Assembly: GCA_025997475.1 (NCBI GenBank)
Contig: BNUQ01000007.1
Location: 21,312 to 85,311 of the forward strand
Length of the DNA: 64,000 nucleotides
DNA from: Planctomycetales bacterium
Lineage (GTDB): Bacteria > Planctomycetota > SZUA-567
Reading direction: 5' to 3'
Shown here: positions 26,314 to 34,674 of the stretch, piece after piece
How positions within the stretch are numbered: position 1 is the first letter of the stretch
Layout: every line of letters begins with the position of its first letter
The notes under the pieces: generated by a model
What the model was told of the DNA's origin: nothing
What the model saw: only the letters and a program-made list of their open reading frames with translations
The model's database searches: none
Position numbers and translations under genes: made by a program

Positions 26314-26340
26314 GCCGCCCGCCGGTGGGCGGCATTTTTT
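26314..26340 (+). terminator. Leader hairpin with T-tract upstream of rpsA
   Basis: Stem GCCGCCC / GGGCGGC with a 6-base loop followed by six T and more T-rich sequence. No plus-strand gene lies just upstream, so it sits in the rpsA leader about 140 bases before the start codon and could act as an attenuator. Confidence 0.65.
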
Positions 26341-26479
26341 ATTTTTCTTTTTTGTTTAAGCGCTCAGGCGAGCGCGCGAATTTTCGGCAGGGCGACCACG
26401 GTCAGGCGGCGGCAAAGCCGTCTGTTTCTCTGGGCAACCGCGCGGCGTCGGCGGAAAATTTGGAAAGGAGGAGTTTTTT

Positions 26480-28213
26480 ATGGTTATGCCCGGTAGGTAT
26501 GGTTTGGTTAAAAGCGTCATCACCGACGACGACCTTGAAGCGGAAACCAACGCGGCGATGGGTGACGCCGACCTCAACAGCATCCGCGAAGGCATCGTGC
26601 AGGAGCGCGAACTCAAAATCGGCGAAATCGTCGCCGGCATCGTCCGCCGCTACGACGGCGACGACATCGTCATCGACCTCAATTACAAAGCCGAGGGCTT
26701 TGTCCCGAAAAGCGAATTTGAAGCGGAGCATTTGCCGCTTCCCGTCATCGGCGAAAAAATCGAAGTCCTGCTCGACGAAATAGACAACAACACGCTCATT
26801 CTCAGCAAACGCAAAGCCGACCGGATTAGAGGTTGGGAAAAAATCATCAACGAGCGCAACATCGGCGACGTTATCACCGGCAAAGCCGTCCGCAAAATCA
26901 AGGGCGGGTTGTTGGTCGATATCGGCGTGCCGGTCTTTTTGCCCGCCAGTCAGGTGGACATCCGCCGCGTGAACGACGTCGGCGAATACATCGGGCGCGA
27001 CTTGCAATGCAAAATCATCAAAATCGACCGCGAGCGCCGCAACATCGTCCTCTCGCGCCGGAAACTGCTCGAAGAAGAGCGCGACGTTAAAAAAGGCGAC
27101 GTGCTCAAAACGTTGGTCAAAGGCGAAATCCGCAAGGGCGTGGTCAAGAACATCACCGACTTCGGCGCGTTTGTGGACCTCGGCGGCATCGACGGCTTGT
27201 TGCACATCACCGACCTGTCGTGGGGGCGCGTGTCGCACCCGTCGGAAGTGGTCGGAATGGACCAGGAACTCACCGTCAAGGTGTTGGATTTCGACCCGGT
27301 GCGCGAGCGCATTTCGCTCGGCTTGAAACAAATCACGCCGAACCCGTGGGACAGCATCGGCGACAAGTATCCCATCAACGGACGCTTCAAAGGTCCGGTC
27401 GTCAACATTATGCCTTACGGCGCGTTCGTGAAATTGGAAGACGGCATCGAAGGTCTCGTCCACATCAGCGAAATGAGTTGGACGAAACAAATCAGCCACC
27501 CGTCGGAAAAAGTCGCGATTGGCGAAGAAGTCGAAGTGGTCATCCTCGACATCAACCGCGACAAACAGGAACTGTCGTTGGGGATGAAGCAAATCGAGGG
27601 CAACCCGTGGATTGACGTGGTCGAAAAATATCCGGCGGGCTGTTACATCACCGGTCGCGTCCGCAATATGACGAACTACGGCGCGTTTATCGAGTTGGAA
27701 GAGGGCATCGACGGCTTGTTGCACGTCAACGATATGAGTTGGACGAAAAAGATAAATCATCCGTCGGCGTTGTTCCACAAAGGCGACGAAGTGCGGACGG
27801 TGGTGTTGAGCGTGGACCCGGAACGCCGCCGCGTGGCGCTCGGTCTGAAACAAATGACCGAAGACCCGTGGCAGTCGTCGGTTCCGGCGAAATTCCACAA
27901 CGGCGACATCATCGAAGGCATCGTTACCAAGTTGACGGCGTTCGGCGCGTTTGTGGAAATCGACAAAGACCTCGAATTGGAAGGTCTGCTCCACATCTCG
28001 GAATTGTCGGAGAGCAAGAAAATCGACAAGCCGGAAGAGGTGGTGAAAGTCGGGCAACGGGTAACGGTGATGGTCATCAACGTTGACGCGGACGAGCGGA
28101 AAGTCGGGCTGTCGTTGCGGGCGACGCACGAGGTCGATGAGGAATTCGCCAAGCGGCAAAAAGCGGCGGAAGAAGCCGCCGCCGCCGCGCAATCGGAAGC
28201 GGAAAATAAATAA
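26480..28213 (+). CDS. rpsA: 30S ribosomal protein S1
   Basis: Binds mRNA and helps load it onto the ribosome. 577 residues with six S1 RNA-binding repeats. The last four are clearest and start at GEIRKGVVKNITDFGAFVDL, GRFKGPVVNIMPYGAFVKLE, YITGRVRNMTNYGAFIELEE and GDIIEGIVTKLTAFGAFVEI. They carry the recurring GLVHISEMSW/GLLHVNDMSW motif. The N-terminal two are the more diverged ribosome-binding ones. A very strong GGAAAGGAGGAG precedes the ATG. The tail is Ala/Glu-rich. A terminator follows 20 bases later. Confidence 0.96.
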   Translation: MVMPGRYGLVKSVITDDDLEAETNAAMGDADLNSIREGIVQERELKIGEIVAGIVRRYDGDDIVIDLNYKAEGFVPKSEFEAEHLPLPVIGEKIEVLLDEIDNNTLILSKRKADRIRGWEKIINERNIGDVITGKAVRKIKGGLLVDIGVPVFLPASQVDIRRVNDVGEYIGRDLQCKIIKIDRERRNIVLSRRKLLEEERDVKKGDVLKTLVKGEIRKGVVKNITDFGAFVDLGGIDGLLHITDLSWGRVSHPSEVVGMDQELTVKVLDFDPVRERISLGLKQITPNPWDSIGDKYPINGRFKGPVVNIMPYGAFVKLEDGIEGLVHISEMSWTKQISHPSEKVAIGEEVEVVILDINRDKQELSLGMKQIEGNPWIDVVEKYPAGCYITGRVRNMTNYGAFIELEEGIDGLLHVNDMSWTKKINHPSALFHKGDEVRTVVLSVDPERRRVALGLKQMTEDPWQSSVPAKFHNGDIIEGIVTKLTAFGAFVEIDKDLELEGLLHISELSESKKIDKPEEVVKVGQRVTVMVINVDADERKVGLSLRATHEVDEEFAKRQKAAEEAAAAAQSEAENK

Positions 28214-28233
28214 ACAGGTCTATGCCTACAAAA

Positions 28234-28268
28234 ACGACCGCCCGCAAACCGGACGGTCGTTTTTTTTT
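28234..28268 (+). terminator. Rho-independent terminator after rpsA
   Basis: Stem ACGACCG / CGGTCGT with the inner CCCG...CGG helping, followed by nine T. The spacer also has the MITE-end-like fragment AACAGGTCTATG at 28213. Confidence 0.88.
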
Positions 28269-28333
28269 AATACTCGCGGCGAATTAAATGAATACAATGC
28301 GCTTCATTTACGCTTGTGCGAAAAGGAAAAACT

Positions 28334-28912
28334 ATGGCAAAATATGTTTATGTGGACAACTCCAACGTCTGGATTGAGGGGCGAAAAGTTGCGGCGGTCG
28401 CGCGCGACTGGGCATTTGATGTTTGGGACGCGACCAACAACAACATTCTTGACCGTGAATGGAAATATGATTTCGGCAAATTGTTGGAATTGGTCGGCGG
28501 CAAGAAAAACGGTTTGAAAAAAGCGATGCTGTTCGGTTCCCGTCCGCCGCAAAACGATTCGCTGTGGAACGCCGCGCACCGACACGGCTTTGAGGTTGTG
28601 GTTGAAAATCGCAACGCGAGAGACCACGAGAAAAAAATCGATACAGGCATTGCGGTGCAAATGGTTGCGGACTCCTTTCAGTTGATTACCGACAAAACGC
28701 AGGATGAAATGGTCCTGGTGGCGGGCGACGCGGACTACGTGCCGGCGCTGAAAAATATCGCTAACCGCGGCATTAAAATCACCGTCGCGTTCTGGGAGCA
28801 CGCCTCCAACGAATTGAAAGAAGCCGCCGCCGAATTTATTTCATTAGACCGGTTTGTTGACCAATTAAAACGCGACAAAATCGCGGTTCACAACCCGAAC
28901 TCGGATGAGTGA
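28334..28912 (+). CDS. NYN-domain (LabA/DUF88-like) putative RNase
   Basis: 192 residues from ATG 28334 (AAGGAAAAACT upstream; six extra N-terminal codons in the longer frame are not supported). It has the PIN-like NYN fold: YVYVDNSNVWIEG with the first acid, KAMLFGSRPP, EKKIDTGIAVQMVAD with the middle acids and MVLVAGDADYVPALKNIAN with the last acid pair. NYN proteins are metal-dependent RNases. The stop overlaps the pyrB start by eight bases (ATGAGTGA), so the two are translated together, which is an odd partnership. Confidence 0.85.
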   Translation: MAKYVYVDNSNVWIEGRKVAAVARDWAFDVWDATNNNILDREWKYDFGKLLELVGGKKNGLKKAMLFGSRPPQNDSLWNAAHRHGFEVVVENRNARDHEKKIDTGIAVQMVADSFQLITDKTQDEMVLVAGDADYVPALKNIANRGIKITVAFWEHASNELKEAAAEFISLDRFVDQLKRDKIAVHNPNSDE

Positions 28913-29876
28913 AAAAAATATGTGGCATCGCAAACATTTGCTCGGTATCGCCGAACTGTCGGCGGACGAAATCCGCTTCGTTCTCGACACCGCCGACCGC
29001 TTTGAAGACATCGTTACCCGCGCCGTGAAAAAGACGCCGGCGTTGCAAGGGCGCACCGTCGTCAATATGTTTTACGAGCCCTCGACGCGCACCAATTTAT
29101 CGTTCACCACCGCCGAGCGGCGGTTGTCCGCCGACATTTTAAGTTTCAGCAAAAGCGGCTCGTCGGCGGCCAAAGGCGAAACGTTGGTGGACACCGCGCG
29201 CAACATCGAAGCGATGGGCGTCGATATTATGGTGTTGCGCCACCAAGCCGCCGGCGCCGCCAAACTGCTTGCCGACAACGTCCGCTGTTCGGTCGTCAAC
29301 GCCGGCGACGGCGAGCACGAACACCCCACGCAAGCGTTGCTCGACCTCTACACCCTCCGCCGCTGGCTCCACGCCAACCGCCCCGATTTTCCGCAAGAAT
29401 TCTCCGACCTGACCGTCGGCATCGTCGGCGACATCGCGCACAGCCGCGTGGCGCGAAGCAACATTTGGGGGCTGACGAAACTCGGCGCCCGCGTCATCGT
29501 CGTCGGACCGGCGACGATGATGCCGGTCGGCATTGAGCGGCTCGGCGTAACCGTTTCCTCCGACTTGGACGACGCGATAAAAAAATGCGACGTGCTGAAT
29601 ATGTTGCGAATTCAGTTGGAGCGGCAAAACGGTTTTTGTCCGTTTCCGAGTTTGCGGGAATACTCGCGACTGTTCGGCGTAACGCGCGAGCGGTTGGCGC
29701 GGCTCGGCAAAGCGGACTTGCCGATTATGCACCCCGGTCCGGTCAATCGCGGCATCGAGTTGTCGCCGGAACTCGCGGACAGCGCGCAAAGTTTGATTCT
29801 CAAACAAGTCGAATACGGCGTCGCCGTGCGCATGGCGGTGCTGTTTTTGGTCGCGGGCGCGGGAACGAATAATTAA
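28905..29876 (+). CDS. pyrB: Aspartate carbamoyltransferase catalytic subunit
   Basis: Second step of pyrimidine synthesis. 323 residues. Carbamoyl-phosphate site FYEPSTRTNLSFTTAERRL (about residues 53-71), the loop SFSKSGSSAAKGETLVDTAR, GEHEHPTQALLDLYTLR, and the aspartate-binding LRIQLERQNGF and MHPGPVNRGIEL. The start overlaps the NYN gene. No pyrI or pyrC neighbour. The last residues (GTNN) and stop run into an ATTAACA array. Confidence 0.95.
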   Translation: MSEKNMWHRKHLLGIAELSADEIRFVLDTADRFEDIVTRAVKKTPALQGRTVVNMFYEPSTRTNLSFTTAERRLSADILSFSKSGSSAAKGETLVDTARNIEAMGVDIMVLRHQAAGAAKLLADNVRCSVVNAGDGEHEHPTQALLDLYTLRRWLHANRPDFPQEFSDLTVGIVGDIAHSRVARSNIWGLTKLGARVIVVGPATMMPVGIERLGVTVSSDLDDAIKKCDVLNMLRIQLERQNGFCPFPSLREYSRLFGVTRERLARLGKADLPIMHPGPVNRGIELSPELADSAQSLILKQVEYGVAVRMAVLFLVAGAGTNN

Positions 29877-30150
29877 CAATTAACAATTAACAATTAACAA
29901 TTAGAGAGCAGTGGACAACGATATGGTGGTTTGACTTTAAAAAAGAACGGCGTCTGGTTATTAGCGGGCAGTAGTCGCTTGCCATTTGTCCACCGTTCAC
30001 TATCCAATTAAGTTCGATTTTTAAGTCAATCGACTATATGGCGGTCAGTGAAGAGCGAGGATGCGCGAAGCGATAATTGCTAAACAAATTACACCATTGT
30101 TAATTGTGAATTGTGAATTGTTAATTGTTAATTGTTAATTGTTAATTGAT
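29871..30150. repeat. Large heptamer-arm element with a second element nested inside
   Basis: Outer arms: ATTAACA about five times at 29871-29903, and the complement with two ATTCACA variants at 30091-30150. Inside are GTGGACA-type arms (CAGTGGACAACG and TTTGTCCACCGTTCAC), the 30-kb copy of the GATGCGCGAAGCGATAATTG core, and no gene. This fills the 317-base spacer between pyrB and thiG. Confidence 0.8.
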
Positions 30151-30193
30151 TGGCTACCTCGCCGCATCAATCTCAAAAAAAGGTCTATTCAGA

Positions 30194-30967
30194 ATGAAAC
30201 CCCTCGTCATCGCCGGTAAAAAATTTACTAACCGCTTTTTTCTCGGCACCGGCAAGTTCGGCGCCAAAGAAATTTTCGCCGCCGCGCTCGCCGCTTCCGG
30301 CGCCGAACTCGTAACCGTCTCGTTGACGCGCGTCGATTTCGCCGACCCCGACGACGACATTTTGAGCGTCATCGACCGAGACCGCGTAACGGTGATGTTG
30401 AACACCGCCGGCGCGCGCGACGCCGCCGAAGCCGTGCGCGTGGCGAAAATCGGGCAAGCCGCGGGCTATCAATGGATAAAATTGGAAGTCCATCCCGACG
30501 CGCGGTATCTGTTGCCCGACCCGGTGGAAACGCTCCGCGCGGCGGAGCAAATCGTCAAAATGGGTTTGACCGTGTTGCCGTATATCAACGCCGACCCGGT
30601 GTTGGCGAAACGTTTGGAAGACATCGGCGCGCCGGCGGTGATGCCGTTAGCCGCGCCGATTGGCAGTAACCAAGGTTTGCGCACGTTGTCGATGTTGGAA
30701 ATTATTATCGCGCAGTCGCGCGTGCCGGTGATTGTTGACGCCGGGTTAGGTTTGCCGTCGCACGCGGCGCAGGCGATTGAAATCGGTGCCGACGCGGTGT
30801 TGGTCAACACGGCGGTGGCGGCGGCGGGCGACCCGCCGCAAATGGCGCGCGCCTTCGCGCTGGCGATTCAGGCGGCGGAAACGGCGCTCGACGCCAACCC
30901 GCCGCGCGTCCGCGCCGACGCCGCCGCGACCAGCCCGACCCGAACTTTTGCGATTTTCAAGGATTAA
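30194..30967 (+). CDS. thiG: Thiazole synthase
   Basis: Forms the thiazole phosphate of thiamine from deoxyxylulose phosphate, dehydroglycine and ThiS-thiocarboxylate. 257 residues from ATG 30194 (AAAGG upstream; the longer frame is repeat-derived). Family motifs: FLGTGKFGAKEIFAAAL, LNTAGARDAAEAVRVAKIG, the Schiff-base lysine in QWIKLEVHPD (about residue 97), LPYINADPVLAKRLEDIG, AAPIGSNQGL, VIVDAGLGLPSHAAQAIE and VLVNTAVAAAGDP. No other thiamine gene is adjacent. Confidence 0.95.
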   Translation: MKPLVIAGKKFTNRFFLGTGKFGAKEIFAAALAASGAELVTVSLTRVDFADPDDDILSVIDRDRVTVMLNTAGARDAAEAVRVAKIGQAAGYQWIKLEVHPDARYLLPDPVETLRAAEQIVKMGLTVLPYINADPVLAKRLEDIGAPAVMPLAAPIGSNQGLRTLSMLEIIIAQSRVPVIVDAGLGLPSHAAQAIEIGADAVLVNTAVAAAGDPPQMARAFALAIQAAETALDANPPRVRADAAATSPTRTFAIFKD

Positions 30968-30970
30968 GGC

Positions 30971-31053
30971 GAGTGAGCAGTGGATAGTGAACAGTGGACA
31001 GCGAGCGCTTGCGAATTTTGAAAATAAAACTCCACCACTGTCAACTGCCAACT
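30971..31053. repeat. Heptamer-arm palindrome, GTGGACA type
   Basis: Left arm GTGGATA, GTGAACA, GTGGACA; right arm ACTGTCAACTGCCAACT. Core GCGCTTGCGAATTTTGAAAA then TAAAACTCCACC. It lies between thiG and the TPR protein. Confidence 0.82.
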
Positions 31054-31065
31054 AAAAGGTAAAAA

Positions 31066-31941
31066 ATGCTCTGGCTGATTTTCGCCGTCGTCTTGGCGAT
31101 TATTTTTTATCAATTTCTCAACTGGTCGGCGCAAAAAGAAACGCGCGACTGGGCGCGCGCCGCGCACGACCGCGTTTTTCGCGACGCGCTGACGGCGGCT
31201 TGGGAGGCAAAAATCGCGTCCGGCGACGCCGGTGGAGCCCTTTGGTCGCAATGCGGACAACTTTATTATTTCGCCGGTCGGCTTGGCGACGCCGTCGCCG
31301 CCGCCGAAAAATACACCGCCGCCGCGCCGCTCGACGCCGAGGGCTGGGCGGAACTCGCGGAATACAATTTATTGGCGTGCCGGTTGGACGCGGCGCGGCA
31401 AGCGATAAAACAGGCGCTGACGCGGCGGGAGCGGGACGACTATCGCGCGCTCGCGGCGCGGATTGAACTACAACGCGGCGATTTAACCGCGGCGGCAAAC
31501 GAACTGACCGCGTGGCGAAAATTAGACGCCGAACGAATGGCGCGACCGGCGCCCGCGCCGCGTTGGTTTGCCTATCAACAAATTCCCCGCGGCGAAATCG
31601 TGCCGGACCCGGCAATCGCTTATTACGAAGCCGTGCTCGCGGCGCTACGCGGAACGGACGACGCGGCGCGACTGGCAGTCGAAAATCCCGATTTTTGGGA
31701 AGCGATGTTATGCACGCGCCTTGTGCCGCTTATCGCCCAAAACGCGCCGGATTTACCGCCGTTCACGCCGGACGCCGCCGCCTACGCGACGCAAATCCGC
31801 GCGGAAAAATCAACGTTGATTGACGACTTGGCGCCAGTCCGCCGGACGCTCGCGGAAAAATTATTGCCGCAAATCGTCGTCGTGGTTTGCGCCGACGCCG
31901 ACACGCGCGAAGCGGTCGTTAAGGAACTCGGCGACGGATAG
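31066..31941 (+). CDS. Membrane-anchored TPR-like protein, unknown function
   Basis: 291 residues. An N-terminal membrane helix (LWLIFAVVLAIIFYQFLNW) is followed by helical repeats of tetratricopeptide type (WSQCGQLYYFAGRLGDAVAA, LDAEGWAELAEYNLLACRLD, DYRALAARIELQRGDLTAAA). The C-terminal third is unlike known domains. AAAGGT lies before the ATG. It may act as a scaffold on the inner face of, or outside, the membrane; nothing nearby shows its partner. Confidence 0.72.
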   Translation: MLWLIFAVVLAIIFYQFLNWSAQKETRDWARAAHDRVFRDALTAAWEAKIASGDAGGALWSQCGQLYYFAGRLGDAVAAAEKYTAAAPLDAEGWAELAEYNLLACRLDAARQAIKQALTRRERDDYRALAARIELQRGDLTAAANELTAWRKLDAERMARPAPAPRWFAYQQIPRGEIVPDPAIAYYEAVLAALRGTDDAARLAVENPDFWEAMLCTRLVPLIAQNAPDLPPFTPDAAAYATQIRAEKSTLIDDLAPVRRTLAEKLLPQIVVVVCADADTREAVVKELGDG

Positions 31942-32010
31942 CCGGAAAAATCGAACAGGTCTAATAAAACCACCGCGCCCTTGACGCGGAAATTATTTTT
32001 CGCTAACATA

Positions 32011-32032
32011 TAAACAATTACTTAATTGTTTA
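32011..32032. promoter_or_regulatory. ArsR/SmtB-type operator (10-2-10 palindrome)
   Basis: TAAACAATTA, a two-base spacer, then its perfect reverse complement, 18 bases before the arsR start. This size and A/T character fit operators of CadC/SmtB metal-sensing repressors. It should control the regulator and the P-ATPase. Confidence 0.8.
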
Positions 32033-32050
32033 ATTGGTGAAGGGGAATTT

Positions 32051-32452
32051 ATGAACCGGAAAAAAGCGGCGGCGCGGCGGGCAACGGCGCGGCGGAGCGA
32101 AGAATTTTGTTCCTGCGCGGCGATTCACGCGGAAATTATCGAGCGGGTGCGCGGCGGTTTGGCGAAGGAAAAAACGCTTCGCCGCGCGGCGGAGTTGTTT
32201 AAGACGCTCGGCGACCCGACGCGCCTTAAAATTATCAACGCGCTGTTGCTCGCCGAAATGTGCGTTTGCGACCTCGCGGCGTTGCTCGCGTTGACGCAAC
32301 CCGCCGTGTCGCATCACTTGAAAACTTTGCGCCAAACGCAATTGGTCAAATACCGGCGCGACGGCAAAAGCGTCTATTACTCGCTCGACGACGAACACGT
32401 CGGCAATGTTTTTTATCAGGGGTTGTTGCACGCGAGCGAAGAAAGCCATTAA
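32051..32452 (+). CDS. ArsR/SmtB-family metal-responsive repressor (CadC-like)
   Basis: 133 residues. A winged helix-turn-helix: ELFKTLGDPTRLKIINALLL, recognition helix LTQPAVSHHLKTLRQTQLVK and wing YRRDGKSVYYSLDD. Metal ligands are likely the CVCDL motif (EMCVCDLA, near residue 73) together with N-terminal CSCAAIH, as in CadC sensors of Cd, Pb and Zn. The gene directly follows its palindromic operator and precedes the metal P-ATPase, so metal binding should relieve repression of export. GAAGGGGAATTT lies before the ATG. Its stop falls in the left arm of a heptamer element. Confidence 0.9.
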   Translation: MNRKKAAARRATARRSEEFCSCAAIHAEIIERVRGGLAKEKTLRRAAELFKTLGDPTRLKIINALLLAEMCVCDLAALLALTQPAVSHHLKTLRQTQLVKYRRDGKSVYYSLDDEHVGNVFYQGLLHASEESH

Positions 32453-32513
32453 GAATGCCGAGTCACGAATTTCACGGACGCCATTCTTAATTCTGCATTC
32501 TTAATTCTCAATT
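32447..32513. repeat. Heptamer-arm element, ATTAAGA type, inside the metal operon
   Basis: Right arm ATTCTTA repeats (complement ATTGAGA, ATTAAGA, ATGCAGA, ATTAAGA), short left arm CATTAAGAATGCC containing the arsR stop. It separates arsR and the P-ATPase. Confidence 0.72.
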
Positions 32514-32530
32514 ATTCCGAGGAGGTTTAT

Positions 32531-34483
32531 ATGGCTACTCATTGCGCCGGTTGCGACCATTGCGACGGCGGCGGGAAAATAAACGCCGCGTGGCAAACGG
32601 GCGTCGGCGTTGCCCTGTTTGCGGTCGGGCTAATTTTGCATTACGCCCATTCGTCGGCGGCGTTCGCGCTGTTGGTCGCAAGTTATCTGTTAATCGGCGG
32701 CGACGTGTTGTTGACGGCGTTGAAGAATTTGCGGCGCGGAAAAATTTTCGACGAGAATTTTTTGATGGCGCTCGCCTCGCTCGGCGCGTTCGCTATCGGG
32801 GACGCGCCCGAAGGCGCGGCGGTGATGTTGTTTTATCAAATCGGCGAAAAATTGCAGGCGCGCGCGGTCGGCAGTTCGCGCCGCTCGATTACCGCGTTGA
32901 TGGATTTGCGCCCCGATTTCGCCAACGTGAAAAACGGCGGCGAGTTGCGCCGCGTCGCGCCGAGCGCCGTCGCGGTCGGTGAAATTATCGTCGTGCGCCC
33001 CGGCGAAAAAGTGCCGCTCGACGGCACGGTGATTGACGGGCTGTCGTCGCTTGATGTCGCGGCGTTGACCGGCGAAAGCGTGCCGCGCGCGGTCGGCGTC
33101 GGCGACGAAGCGCCGGCGGGTTCGGTCAATCAAAGCGGCGTGTTGACGATGCGCGTAACGAAACTCGCCGGCGAATCGACGGTCGCCAAAATACTGACGT
33201 TGGCGCAAAACGCGGCGCAGAAAAAATCGCCGACCGAGAATTTCATCACGACTTTCGCGCGCTATTACACGCCCGCCGTCGTCATCGGCGCGGCGTTGTT
33301 GGCGTTGATTCCGCCGCTCGCGTCGCCCGCGCCGTTCGCCGAGACCTTTTTTGAATGGACGCATCGCGCGTTGGTTTTTTTAGTGATTTCGTGTCCGTGC
33401 GCGTTGGTGATTTCCGTGCCGCTCAGTTTTTTCGGCGGCATCGGCGCGGCGTCGCGGCGGGGAATTTTGCTGAAAGGGAGCAACTTTTTAGAGGCGTTGA
33501 ATCACGTCGGCGTCGCGGTGTTCGACAAAACCGGCACGTTGACGCGCGGAAAATTCCGCGTTACCGGCGTAGTGCCGGCTACCGGCGTGGAGCCGGCTAC
33601 CGGTGTGGCGCCAATGTCGCCGTTTTCGGCGTCCGAATTATTGGCATACGCGGCGCACGCCGAGTATTTTTCGACGCATCCGTTCGCGGTGGCGACGCGC
33701 GCCGCGTTTGCCGACGGCGGCGGCAAACTTGATGCCGCGCGCGTCGGCGAGTATCAGGAACTCGCGGGGCGCGGGGTGAGTTGCCAAGTGGACGGCAAAG
33801 CGGTGCTGGCGGGGAATCTGAAATTGGTCGCGGCGGGAACCGCGCAAGCGGCGGCGAGCGACTCGAAAATTTATCTCGCCATCGACGGGTTTTACGCCGG
33901 TTGTTTGACCTTTGCCGACGAAGTCAAACCGGACGCGGCGGCGACGGTCGCGCAACTGCAAGCCCGCGGCATAAAAACGGTGATGCTGACCGGCGACGGC
34001 GAAGCGGCGGCGACGGCGGTGGCGCGGGAAGTCGGCGTGGACGAATTTTTTGCCGAATTATTGCCCGACCAAAAAGTCGCGGCTATCGAAAAAATCGCGG
34101 CGGCGGCGCGCGGCGGCAAAAAATCGTCGTGCGGAATTATGTTTGTCGGCGACGGCATCAACGACGCGCCGGTGTTGGCGCGCGCCGATGTCGGGGTGGC
34201 GATGGGCGGCGTCGGTTCCGACGCGGCGATTGAAGCCGCCGACATCGTGTTGATGACCGACGAGGTCGGGAAAATTTTGACGGCGATGCGGATTGCGCGG
34301 CACACGCGCCAAGTGGCGCGGCAAAATATCGCGTTCGCGCTCGGCGTCAAAGCGGTGTTGCTGGCGCTCGGCGCGGCGGGCGTCGCGTCGATGTGGGCGG
34401 CGGTGTTCGGCGACGTGGGCGTGGCGTTGCTGGCGATTCTAAACGCGCTACGGGCGGGACGCCTTAAAAAGCGTGGCAATTGA
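32531..34483 (+). CDS. Heavy-metal translocating P-type ATPase (Zn/Cd/Pb exporter)
   Basis: 650 residues. A Cys/His-rich head (THCAGCDHCDGGG) replaces a full metal-binding domain. Membrane segments follow, with A-domain LTGESVPRA, the CPC transport motif in VISCPCALVISVP (class of ZntA/CadA), phosphorylation site DKTGTLTRG, HP locus STHPFAVA and hinge VGDGINDAPVLARADVGVAM. GAGGAGGTTT lies before the start. Three TGVxPA units are inserted from an 18-base repeat between the phosphorylation site and the N domain. The last residues and stop lie in an 18-bp inverted repeat. With the upstream CadC-like repressor it forms a metal efflux operon. Confidence 0.94.
   Translation: MATHCAGCDHCDGGGKINAAWQTGVGVALFAVGLILHYAHSSAAFALLVASYLLIGGDVLLTALKNLRRGKIFDENFLMALASLGAFAIGDAPEGAAVMLFYQIGEKLQARAVGSSRRSITALMDLRPDFANVKNGGELRRVAPSAVAVGEIIVVRPGEKVPLDGTVIDGLSSLDVAALTGESVPRAVGVGDEAPAGSVNQSGVLTMRVTKLAGESTVAKILTLAQNAAQKKSPTENFITTFARYYTPAVVIGAALLALIPPLASPAPFAETFFEWTHRALVFLVISCPCALVISVPLSFFGGIGAASRRGILLKGSNFLEALNHVGVAVFDKTGTLTRGKFRVTGVVPATGVEPATGVAPMSPFSASELLAYAAHAEYFSTHPFAVATRAAFADGGGKLDAARVGEYQELAGRGVSCQVDGKAVLAGNLKLVAAGTAQAAASDSKIYLAIDGFYAGCLTFADEVKPDAAATVAQLQARGIKTVMLTGDGEAAATAVAREVGVDEFFAELLPDQKVAAIEKIAAAARGGKKSSCGIMFVGDGINDAPVLARADVGVAMGGVGSDAAIEAADIVLMTDEVGKILTAMRIARHTRQVARQNIAFALGVKAVLLALGAAGVASMWAAVFGDVGVALLAILNALRAGRLKKRGN
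33573..33612. repeat. REP-like 18-bp repeat inserted in the P-ATPase gene
   Basis: Units of GTGCCGGCTACCGGCGTG type, themselves palindromic (GCCGGCTACCGGC), adding TGVxPA units to the protein in frame. Confidence 0.75.
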
Positions 34484-34576
34484 ATAGACCTGTGTCTTAA
34501 CTTTTTTTTATTTCTCACGAAGGCGTGGCGGACACGAAGAAATACCGCTTGAAAATGCTCTATTCAATTGCCACGC
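34471..34576. repeat. 18-bp perfect inverted repeat across the P-ATPase stop codon
   Basis: GCGTGGCAATTGAATAGA at 34471 and its exact complement at 34559. The first arm contains the last codons and the TGA. The loop holds a MITE-end-like AGACCTGTGTC. It could form a long stem in the mRNA. Confidence 0.8.
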
Positions 34577-34674
34577 CCTTTAGGGCGTGGATGGCAGGCA
34601 AAAAAGAAAAGGGCTTTAGCCCAAATCCCCAATAAACCATTCGGCTAAAGCCGGTTATTTTTCAACGCTATCCC
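34577..34674. repeat. Short REP-like palindromes
   Basis: Includes GGGCTTTAGCCC and GGCTAAAGCC-type hairpins. No gene in this stretch. Confidence 0.65.

Noticed and set aside
26402..28192. 596-codon minus-strand open frame
   Set aside because: Complete antisense of rpsA; its regular HFDFF-like repeats merely mirror the S1 repeats.
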